DNA of 64,000 nucleotides. Source: VAZQ01 sp963744275 (GTDB taxonomy: Bacteria > Pseudomonadota > Alphaproteobacteria > Rhizobiales > Xanthobacteraceae). Of the stretch, positions 43,861 through 51,732 are shown piece by piece (the first letter of the stretch is position 1; each line of letters starts with the position of its first letter). The position numbers were made by a program, and so were the translations under genes. The DNA lies in the NCBI GenBank assembly GCA_963744275.1, contig CAVUSX010000012.1:62001-126000 (forward strand). Direction: 5' to 3'. The notes beneath the pieces are model-generated. The model was not told where the DNA came from. It saw only the letters and a program-made list of their open reading frames with translations, and searched no databases.

Positions 43861-44739
43861 TCAATCATCGTGCACGCTCGCCTTGCGCTGATGCTTGGCG
43901 CTTTCGTCCTCCACGTAGGCGAGGTCCTGGTCGAACACGATGCGCTGCGCGCCGGCGAGCGCCACGAAGCGCTTGCCGCGGGCGCGGCCGATCAGGGTGA
44001 GGTTGGCCTTGCGGGCGAGCTCCACGCCCCAGGCCGTGAAGCCCGAGCGCGAGATCAGGATCGGGATGCCCATGCGCACGGTCTTGATCACCATCTCGGA
44101 GGTCAGGCGTCCGGTGGTGTAGAAGATCTTGTCCTGCGGCGGCACCTGGTTCTGGAACATCCAGCCGGCGATCTTGTCGACCGCGTTGTGGCGGCCGACG
44201 TCCTCCATGTAGACGAGCGGCTGGTCGGCGACCGCGAGCACGCAGCCGTGAATGGCGCCAGCCTCCAGATAGAGCGAGGGCGTGGTGTTGATCTGGTGGG
44301 TGAGGCTGTAGAGCCACGAGGTGCGCAGCTCCGCGGCCGGCAGCGTGACGGTCTCCAGCGCCTCCATCAGGTCGCCGAACGCGGTGCCCTGGGCGCAGCC
44401 CGAGGTCTGCACCTTCTTCTTGAGCTTCTTCTCGTAGTTGGTCTTGCGCTTGGTGCGCACCACCACGACCGCGAGCTCCTCGTCGTAGTCGATGCCGGTG
44501 ACCACGTCGTCGGGCAACAGCATGTGCTGGTTGAGCAGATAGCCGAGCGCCAGATAATGCGGATAGTCGTTGATGGTCATGGCGGTCACGATCTCCTGGG
44601 CGTTGAGGAAGATCGTGAGCGCCCGCTCGACCGTCACCGAGGTCTCGATCTCGGCGCCGGTCTGGTCGATGCCGGTGACGCGCTCGGTCAGCCGCGGATC
44701 GAGCGGGTCGGGCTTGATGAGGTAGGAGTCGCTTGCCAT
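43861..44739 (-). CDS. fdhD: formate dehydrogenase accessory sulfurtransferase FdhD
   Basis: A 292-residue protein starting MASDSYLIKPDPLDPRLTER. FdhD passes sulfur from a desulfurase to the bis-MGD cofactor of formate dehydrogenase. Motifs: ERALTIFLNAQEIVTAMTIN, YPHYLALGYLLNQHML, SGCAQGTAFGDLMEALETV, HGCVLAVADQPLVYMEDVGR, HNAVDKIAGW and FYTTGRLTSEMVIKTVRMGI. The usual C-x-x-C loop appears here as a single cysteine (SGCAQGT). The start at 44739 matches the family N-terminus; the frame is open further upstream. No formate dehydrogenase structural gene is in the window. Confidence 0.93.
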   Translation of the reverse strand: MASDSYLIKPDPLDPRLTERVTGIDQTGAEIETSVTVERALTIFLNAQEIVTAMTINDYPHYLALGYLLNQHMLLPDDVVTGIDYDEELAVVVVRTKRKTNYEKKLKKKVQTSGCAQGTAFGDLMEALETVTLPAAELRTSWLYSLTHQINTTPSLYLEAGAIHGCVLAVADQPLVYMEDVGRHNAVDKIAGWMFQNQVPPQDKIFYTTGRLTSEMVIKTVRMGIPILISRSGFTAWGVELARKANLTLIGRARGKRFVALAGAQRIVFDQDLAYVEDESAKHQRKASVHDD

Positions 44740-44800
44740 GGGCCTTATGTAGGGCGGGGAAGGCGGATGCGCAAAAGCGATGTAAAGGGCCTCGGCGTGG

Positions 44801-44940
44801 TACTTTCCCCGGACGCGGTGCAGCACGAAGCGCAGCGAAGTGACGCACCGCTGATCCGGGGTCGTTACAGATGCGGAGTGTGGAACGATCCCGGCTCTGC
44901 GGTGCACCGCTGCGCGCTGCACCGCGTCCGGGAAAAGTAC
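44801..44940. repeat. 140-bp palindrome (repeat family D, third copy)
   Basis: Outer arms TACTTTCCCCGGACGCGGTG and its complement at the right end, inner GGGTCGTTACAGATGCGGAG then TGTGGAACGATCCC. It lies between the ModA-like gene and fdhD. Confidence 0.85.
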
Positions 44941-44944
44941 AACC

Positions 44945-45703
44945 TCAGAGACCGGCTTCCTTGAAGTGGTCGCGCGCGGCCGGGCGGGTCATGTAGGCGA
45001 TGAGGGCGCGCGCGGGCTCGGCCTCCGTGCTGGCGGTGGCGACGCCCGCCACATAGGTGACGACGAGCCCGATCGATTGCGGCATCGGCCCCACCACCTT
45101 GACGCCCTTGTTCGGCAGGAGCTCGCTGGTGAACGAGATGCCGATCTCGGCGGCGCCGCTGGCGACCGCTTCCGCCACCGCGCTGCCGCTCTTCTCCAAC
45201 AGCTCCTTCTTCTTGACCTCCTCGGTGAGACCGAGGCGGTCGAGCAGGCCGGTCATGTAGATGCCGGCGGTGCCGCCGGCGGCCGGATTGGTGTAGGCGA
45301 CGGTGCGGGCCGCCTGCAGTGCCTTCTTGAGCGCGTCCGGGGTCGAGATGTCGGGTTGCGGCGCGCCCGCCTTCACCCCGATGCCGGCGACCGCGCGGCC
45401 GAGATCGGCGCGGCTGCCGGCGACCAGTGATCCGGCCTTGTCGAGCGCATCCATGGCGGCGGTCGAGAGCACGATGACGTCGGCCTTCTCGCCGCCCTTG
45501 AGCTTGGCCTGCATGCCGCCGACCGGACCGAAGATGGCGTGAATCTTGTGCCCGGTCTCGCGGCTGAAATCGGCGGCGAGCGCCTCGAACGGCTCCTGGA
45601 TGGCGCCGGCCCCCACCACATAGATGTCGGCGGCGCCCGCATGGCCGGCCGCAAGCGCGAGCGGAACGGCGGTCAGGATCGAAAGCGCGAAGCGACGGCA
45701 CAT
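44945..45703 (-). CDS. ModA-like periplasmic binding protein
   Basis: A 252-residue precursor with signal peptide CRRFALSILTAVPLALAAGH to AGAA. The mature part has the ModA-type sequence VGAGAIQEPFEALAADFSRE, GHKIHAIFGPVGGMQAKLKG, ADVIVLSTAAMDALDKAG, TVAYTNPAAGGTAGIYMTGL and GAAEIGISFTSELLP. The family binds molybdate or related oxyanions, though many members have other ligands. The ATG at 45703 follows AGGAGG. It follows the FecCD-type importer genes on the same strand after 99 bp. No modB/modC permease of its own is nearby. Confidence 0.88.
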   Translation of the reverse strand: MCRRFALSILTAVPLALAAGHAGAADIYVVGAGAIQEPFEALAADFSRETGHKIHAIFGPVGGMQAKLKGGEKADVIVLSTAAMDALDKAGSLVAGSRADLGRAVAGIGVKAGAPQPDISTPDALKKALQAARTVAYTNPAAGGTAGIYMTGLLDRLGLTEEVKKKELLEKSGSAVAEAVASGAAEIGISFTSELLPNKGVKVVGPMPQSIGLVVTYVAGVATASTEAEPARALIAYMTRPAARDHFKEAGL

Positions 45704-45802
45704 GATGATGTCCTCCTGGTTTGGCAATTTGCTTTGAGTTGCCCGGATGGTCGTCCAATGCGCCCGCATAGGCAAGACCCTTGGCAAGACTCATAGGCGC
45801 TT

Positions 45803-46574
45803 TCACCCCGGCAGGAACGCGCGCGTGCCGCTCGCCGCGTCGGTCAACATCTCGACCGGCGCCCCGTAGAGGGTTTCCAGCTGCGCGCGCGTGAGCACCT
45901 CGCGCACGCGCGCCTTCCGCGATCCGCTCGCCGTCGCGGATCAGGAAGGCGCGGTCGGCGGCGCGCAGCGCATGGTTGGGGTCATGGGTGGTGAACAGGA
46001 CGCCGTGGCCGGCTGCCGCGAGCGCGCGGATCTCGCGCATGACCTTCCCCTGGTTGCCGAAGTCGAGGCTCGCGGTCGGCTCGTCGAGCACGATGAATTG
46101 CGGCTCCTGGGCGAGCGCGCGGGCGAGCAGCACGAGCTGGCGCTCGCCGCCGGAGATCATCGTATAGGGCCGCTCCTTGAGCGCGCGTGATGCCGAAGCG
46201 CTCGAGCGCGCGGTCCGGCCACCAGCCGGTCGGTGGCGGACGGCGCGCTGAACAGGTTGCCGTGGGCGGTGCGCCCCATCAGCACCACGGTCTCGACCGT
46301 GAACCCGAAGGTCGGCACATGGGACTGCGGCACATAGGCGATGCGGCGCGCGCGCTGCGAAGCCGCATAGGCCGCGATCGGCTTGCCGTCGATCAGGGCG
46401 GCGCCCGCCAGGGCCGGCAGGATGCCGAGCAGCGTCTTGAGCAGCGTGGTCTTGCCGCTGCCGTTGGGGCCGAGCAGCGCCAGCACCTCGCCCTGGGCGA
46501 GGCTGACGTCGAGCCCGCGGCCCGACCACGCGGTCGCCGTAGCCGATCGAGAGGTCGCGGCCTGCGAGCGTCAC
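45803..46574 (-). pseudogene. FecE/BtuD-type ABC transporter ATPase, several one- or two-base indels
   Basis: The GTG start (46574) overlaps the permease stop. Pieces in order: LSIGYGDRVVG, then Walker A LALLGPNGSGKTTLLKTLLG, RRIAYVPQSHVPTFGFTVET, RALKERPYTMISGGERQLVL (signature), Walker B FIVLDEPTASLDFGNQG, the switch histidine FTTHDPNHALRAADRA, and an end reading GTRAFLPG before the stop at 45803. Frame changes are needed near 46527, 46219, 46185 and 45911. Every catalytic motif is intact, so errors in the assembly are as likely as true inactivation. Corrected length is about 256 residues. Confidence 0.85.
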
Positions 46575-47589
46575 GACCAGGTCCGCTGCATGCCGGCCAG
46601 CAGCCAGATGAAGAACGGCGTGCCGATGACGGCGGTCAGAATGCCGAGCGGGATCTCGACCGGCGCCGCGGCGCGCGCCAGCGTGTCGATGAACAACAAA
46701 TAGCCGCCGCCCAACAGCGCCGCCGCCGGCAACAGCCGCGGAAAGTCGGGCCCGACCAGCGCGCGCGCCAGATGCGGCACCACCAGCCCGACCCAGCCGA
46801 TGATGCCGGAGGTCGGCGACGCTCGCCGAGGTCACCAGCGTCGCCGCCACCACGATGGCGATGCGCAGCGGCCCGGTGGCGACGCCGAGCGCGCGCGCCT
46901 CCTCCTCCGGCAGCGACATGACGTTCATGCGCCAGCGCAACGCCACCAGCACGGCGGTGCCGACGACGACCGGGCCGGCGAGCGGGAGGAGATCGGAGAC
47001 GGTGGTGGAGGCGAGGCTGCCGAGCAGCCAGAACGTCATGGCGGGCAGCTGGTTGTAGGGATCGGCCAGATATTTCACCAGCCCGACCCCGGCGCCGAGC
47101 AGCGCCCCGATCACCACGCCGGTCAGCACCAGAACGAGGATCGGATCGCGCCCGCGCAGCATGGAGCCGATCAGATAGACGGCGGCGACCGCCAGAAGCC
47201 CGCCCAGGAAGGCGAGGCTTTCGATGCCGACGACGCCGAGCGAGAAGAAGATGCCGAGCACGGCGCCGAGCGCGGCGCCCGAGGAGGCGCCCAGAATATC
47301 CGGCGACACCAGCGGATTGCGGAACAGGCCCTGGAACGCGGTGCCGGCGACCGCGAGCGCAGCCCCCACCATGACGGCGGCCAGCACGCGCGGCCCGCGC
47401 ACCAGCAGGACGACGTTCTCGACCGCCGGCGCGACCGACGACGGCCGCCCGGTCAAGTGCGCCGCCAGCACGTCGATCAAGTCGGACAGGCTCACCGGAT
47501 AGCGCCCGACCGTGAAGGCGGCTGATCAATCCGGCCGACCAGCACCGCGAGCGCGATCGCCGAGGCCGGGAAGGGCGGAGCGGCGTCAT
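46571..47589 (-). pseudogene. FecCD/BtuC-type ABC transporter permease, frameshifted
   Basis: Ten-helix FecCD permease. Intact stretches include PRVLAAVMVGAALAVAGTAF, QGLFRNPLVSPDILGASSGA, LPAMTFWLLGSLASTTVSDL, EEEARALGVATGPLRIAIVV, SGIIGWVGLVVPHLARALVG and IPLGILTAVIGTPFFIWLLA. A one-base insertion near 46823 splits the protein, and the first 30 codons contain further frame changes between 47500 and 47589. The start could be ATG at 47589 or ATG at 47606, which overlaps the upstream stop (TGATG). The family imports iron chelates, cobalamin, haem or, in Haemophilus MolB, molybdate. Confidence 0.85.
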
Positions 47590-47605
47590 GCTCGTCGAGA
47601 TGGCA

Positions 47606-48647
47606 TCAACCCCGGCCCGCCAGCACCCGCTCGAGCTGCGCGTCGGTGAGGGTCACATGATAGTAGCGGCGATAGAAATCGCGGGTGAGGGGACGCAGGT
47701 CCTCGGGGAACTGATCCGGGTAGAGGATCTTGGCGAGCCACCACAGGCCGATCAGCCGGTTGACCGAGGGCGGCAGATCGACCCAGCCGAACGGCAGATT
47801 GGGGACGAGGTGGACGCGGCCGTCACGCACCGCCTCAACCGAGCGCCCAAGCCGGATCGTGGGCCACGGCGGCGGCGAAATCCGGGTCGATGGTGACGAT
47901 CACGTCCGGATTCCACACCAGCACCTGCTCGATCGAGACAGTGGCGAGGCCGCCGCGGCTGCCGCCGGCGACGTTCTGCGCCAGCAACTCGATGGTCTCC
48001 ATGTTGAGCGCGCCGCCGAGCCCGGTCTCGAGCCCGCGCGGGCCGCGCGCATAATAGACTCGCGGCCGCCGCTCCCTGGGCGTGCCGGCGATGCGGCCCG
48101 TGATGGTGGCGAGCGTGGTTTCGGCGTCGCGGGCGAGGCCTTCGGCCGCGTCGCGGCGGTCGATCAGGGCGCCGAGCGTGCGGTAGGCCGCGGCGGCGGC
48201 CTCGAAGCGGCCGTCGAGCAGCGCATACGGAATGCCGGTCTGCTCCTGCACCCGGTCGGCGAGCGACACATAGGTCGGGCTGATGTCGCCGATGTCCAAA
48301 ATGAGATCGGGCTTGAGCGCCAGCACGGCCTCCAGATTGGCGGTATTGCCGCGCCCGGTGATGCGTCCGACCTCGCGGCCGGCCGCCGATCTCCGGCAGC
48401 AGGAACTCGCGCTCCGCCGCCCCATTGGGGCGCGGCCAGCCCAGCAGCAGCTCGGCGCCAGCGTATAGAGCATGATGGCGGCCGGCGGCCCGGCCGGAAA
48501 CACGCGGGCGACCTGCGCCGGCACCGGCACGGCGCGGCCGGCCCCATCCGCCACGGTCGCGGCGCGCCCCCGCGCGGGGGCGAGCAGCACGGGCAGAACG
48601 GCGGCCAGGAGGGCGCGGCGGCTGAGCGACATCACGGCTGCGATCAT
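47606..48647 (-). pseudogene. periplasmic binding protein of the FecB/BtuF (type III) class, frameshifted
   Basis: Signal peptide SRRALLAAVLPVLLAPARGR, then AGRAVPVPAQVARVFPAGPP, GRITGRGNTANLEAVLALKP, DLILDIGDISPTYVSLADRV, TGIPYALLDGRFEAAAAAYR, NPDVIVTIDPDFAAAVAHDP and RLIGLWWLAKILYPDQFPED. The last part (a Trp-rich tail with WLAKILYP) resembles metal- or molybdate-associated members. Indels near 48452, 48390 and 47849 interrupt it. The product would be about 345 residues. The stop overlaps the permease start, so the three importer genes form one operon in the order binding protein, permease, ATPase. Confidence 0.82.
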
Positions 48648-48740
48648 GCACCGCCGGGCGGGGGGAAATCAAACCGGGGCCGCAAGTGTTTGTGGGTTGT
48701 CAGCCTGCCGACCTCGACTATATTGCCGGCCGCGACCCGC

Positions 48741-48830
48741 GGAGGGATGGCCGAGTGGCTGAAGGCGCTCGCTTGGAAAGCGTGTATACGGGAAACCGTA
48801 TCGTGGGTTCGAATCCCACTCCCTCCGCCA
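48741..48830 (+). tRNA. tRNA-Ser (anticodon GGA)
   Basis: A 90-nt class II tRNA with acceptor arms GGAGGGA / TCCCTCC, encoded CCA, long variable arm TACGGGAAACCGTA and T arm GGGTTCGAATCCC. The anticodon loop CTTGGAAAG gives GGA. It decodes UCC and UCU. The following 3 kb looks like decayed accessory DNA, and tRNA-Ser genes are frequent integration sites. Confidence 0.95.
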
Positions 48831-49821
48831 GCTGACCGGAGCTGCCACCGTTCTCCGCCGCCGGTGATCCCGCCAGTTTCGGCTTGTCCCGCCGACATTT
48901 CGGCGGTGTCCTCTGGACCTCGCGGATGGTGGATGGCCGCGTTCGGTTCTCTGATGGGCCGGCTTTCTCCGGAACTCTGTACTTTTCCAATTTAGTCCAG
49001 AGTTCGAAAAGCCATACATGACAGTCACTTAGGAAGAGCCAAGTTCGAAATCGCACTCGCTTCGCGAGCGCAACAGGACGACCAGCCGCGCCTCAAGGAG
49101 GCATCGCTCCGATCCCTCGGTTGTCGATAGCTGGCATGTAGGGTGAGCTGCGTACTCGACGCCGCCTTCGGTGGGACGAATTGGTGTCTGCTCTGCCCTC
49201 GAGAGCGGCGCGAAAGCGCACATCTCCAGGAAGTCCGAGAAGGGCCAGAGGCAGACAGGGTGCTAACTCCTCAGGCCGTCATTCCCCGATAATTATTGGG
49301 CGTCTTCCTTCTTGATGACATCGGTAGCGACGAGGATGGCATCATCCTTACCGTCATTCTTGTGCCAGTGCACGGTGCCCCTGTCTCGGTCGCAGGCGCT
49401 TGCGATCCGGCCCCATCAAATCCGCCATGAGAGAAAACTGAACTGCGTTCTAGGCAAGCGGGACAGCTTGGGACGGGGCCTTCCGCTGTGCGCCCAAGCA
49501 CCATCAAGCACCATCAACCATTCTGCGTCCTCGATTGTGTGTGCGCATTTTTGACCGGGCGGTGCCGGGTCAAGCGGAACGCCCTCCGGGGTACACTCGC
49601 AGTTGGTACCCGAAGAGCCGGAACCAACAAGGCCTGACGAGTAGCGTCGAAAAAAGACGAATTAAGGGATTGAGCGCGTTGCGAAATCCGACAAAGCGTT
49701 AACGTGGTTCTACGAGACCTACCCCAAAATCGGTGGTTGTGGCTCCCAAGACAGGCTAATTGTCCCCAAGCTTCCTCGGGCAGACGACAACGACCTGGGA
49801 AGAAGCTAGTCGAGGAAGCAC
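48831..49821. other. 991-bp region without an intact gene, holding coding-like fragments
   Basis: No complete gene is recognised. Two short frames read like protein ends: minus strand 49293-49415 (GRIASACDRDRGTVHWHKND then GKDDAILVATDVIKKEDAQ and stop) and plus strand 49669-49809 (KALTWFYETYPKIGGCGSQD then RLIVPKLPRADDNDLGRS and stop). Neither has a start codon. No integrase, direct repeat of the tRNA end or transposase was seen. Base composition is lower in GC than the flanks. Confidence 0.5.
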
Positions 49822-51182
49822 ATGACCGAGGAGACGGCTCCGCCATCGAATTCCGGGGCGCATTGGCAGCGCTGGGAGCCGCACGTGCATGCACTCGGCA
49901 CTGTGCTGAACGATCAGTTCAAGGGCCAGGCAACTTGGGATGCGTACCTTACGACGCTGGAAACTCTCAACCCGCCTCTCTGCGCCATAGGGATCACCGA
50001 CTACTACAGCACGGAGACGTACGAACGCGTGCTGCTGGCTAAACAGGAGGGGCGGCTCCCGAACATCGAACTCATCTTCCAAACATCGAGATGCGTCTTG
50101 ACGTCGGGACCGTGAAGAACCGTTTCGTGAATATCCATCTATTCGTCAGTCCCGAGGGCCCCAACCACCTTGCCGAGCTCAAGCGATTTCTATCACGGCT
50201 GGTCTTCAAGGCGCACAACGATACATACGCGTGCACGCGTGACGACCTGATCCGACTTGGAAAACGAGCCGATCCGTCGATCAAGGATGAAATGAAAGCG
50301 CTTGAGTACGGGTCCGAGCAATTCAAAATCGACTTAAACATATTGCGCGATGAACTTCGGGACAATGCGTGGGCGCGGGCCAACATTCTGATTGCCGTGG
50401 CTGCCAGCGAAACGGACGGTACCTCCGGCCTGCGCGGGGGCGCCGACAGGACTTTGCGCCAAGAAATCGAAAAGTTTGCGCATGTCATCTTCGCGAGCAG
50501 TGAAATTCAACGCGATTTCTGGCTGGGAAAGAAGTCGCTGACGGTCGAGCAAATCTCGAAAGGTATGGGTCGCTTAAACCGTGCCTGCACGGCAGCGATG
50601 CGCATGACCATACGAAGGTCGGGGCGCCAGACGGCGACCGTTACTCATCGGGTGAAAGGCACGCCTGCCTTCGACACGTTGCGACAGGCGTGCATCGACC
50701 CCGAAGGCCGAGCGTATGTCGGCAATGCACCGCCCACAAATGCGTCGCCCTCGCAGTGCATCGCGATGGTTTTAATCGAAGATGCACCCTGGGCCGCAAC
50801 CACGGAAATTGATCTAAATCCCGGACTTGTCGCCGTGATCGGCGCGCGTGGCTCGGGTAAGACTGCACTTGCAGACGTCATCGCGCGGGGCTGCGACGCC
50901 GTCCCCGACAAACTGAGCGACGCGTCGTTTTTGGGACGGGCCGGCGACTTGCTCGGGTCGTCGACGGTGAAGTTGAAATGGCAGGATGGCGACGAGACAG
51001 TACGGCGCCTTGACGGCGAAGACGTATGGTTGGTCGGGGAGTATCCGCGCGCTCGTTACCTGTCGCAACAATTTGTCGAAGACCTCTGTGCGGCGCACGG
51101 AATCGCTGACGAACTCATTGCCGAAGTCGCGCGCGTCATCTTCGAATCGCACCCTCTATCAGAGCGTGGAGCGGCTCGGTAG
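49822..51182 (+). pseudogene. TrlF-family PHP/AAA ATPase gene, truncated and frameshifted
   Basis: The N-terminal half of a TrlF-type protein is readable: HWQRWEPHVHALGTVLNDQF, IGITDYYSTETYERVLLAKQ, RLDVGTVKNRFVNIHLFVSP, EIEKFAHVIFASSEIQRDFW and Walker A VAVIGARGSGKTALADVIAR. A base is missing near 50083. Between about 50562 and 50650 the sequence runs out of frame, where the shifted frame still shows HGSDAHDHTKVGAPDGDRY, then returns. At 51182 the protein ends in SERGAAR, where family members continue for several hundred residues. So the C-terminal half is gone. TrlF proteins occur in mobile and defence-rich regions; their activity is not established. Confidence 0.8.
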
Positions 51183-51265
51183 CGCATGCGGTGTGCGGCG
51201 GCCAATTCAACCGGCCCTATCGATGCGCCGCATGGAGCGTCGACAACAGTGGGAGATGAGCGGGG

Positions 51266-51541
51266 ATGGGCAGAGCAAGAAAATCTAAGGCGGCGGCGAA
51301 CGGGGCGCGAATGTATGGCCGGCAACGCAACGATGTGATCGTTGCCCGCAATATGCGACGGTTCCGCATTGCGCGGGGTCTAACGCAGACCGAATTGGGC
51401 GACGCGGTTGGCGTTACATTCCAGCAAATTCAGAAATATGAGAAGGCTAAGAATGCGATTGCGCCGGGCAGGCTCCGGCAGATGTGTGAGATACTTGCGG
51501 TCGCGCCGGCCGAAATGTTTGGAGAACCAGCCGGAGGTTGA
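51266..51541 (+). CDS. XRE/Cro-CI-type DNA-binding protein, probably frameshifted at the C-terminus
   Basis: A 91-residue protein with a clear helix-turn-helix: RNMRRFRIARGLTQTELGDA then VGVTFQQIQKYEKAKNAIAP. The frame stops at 51541 after FGEPAGG. One frame over, the sequence continues ITQGSYRTLIALNNIKSESV then RRSIGALIEELAGGQ, a plausible C-terminal part of the same protein. A one-base insertion near 51525 would explain this. It sits between the truncated TrlF gene and the convergent EAL gene, as a small regulator of the decayed segment. Confidence 0.8.
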   Translation: MGRARKSKAAANGARMYGRQRNDVIVARNMRRFRIARGLTQTELGDAVGVTFQQIQKYEKAKNAIAPGRLRQMCEILAVAPAEMFGEPAGG

Positions 51542-51732
51542 TGGTGAGCCCATTCCGGCGATAACGCAGGGGTCTTATCGGACACTGATTGCCTTGAACA
51601 ACATCAAGAGCGAAAGCGTGCGGCGGTCGATCGGCGCGCTGATTGAGGAGCTGGCGGGCGGCCAATACGCCGCGATTGGCCCGTCGTGCTGTTCCGTTCG
51701 CCCGCTGTATTGTAATCAGCCGCGCCCGATGA

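Noticed and set aside
48644..49056. Minus-strand frames with EGVGFEPTIRFPVYT-type sequence
   Set aside because: False translation of tRNA-Ser(GGA), a common annotation artefact.
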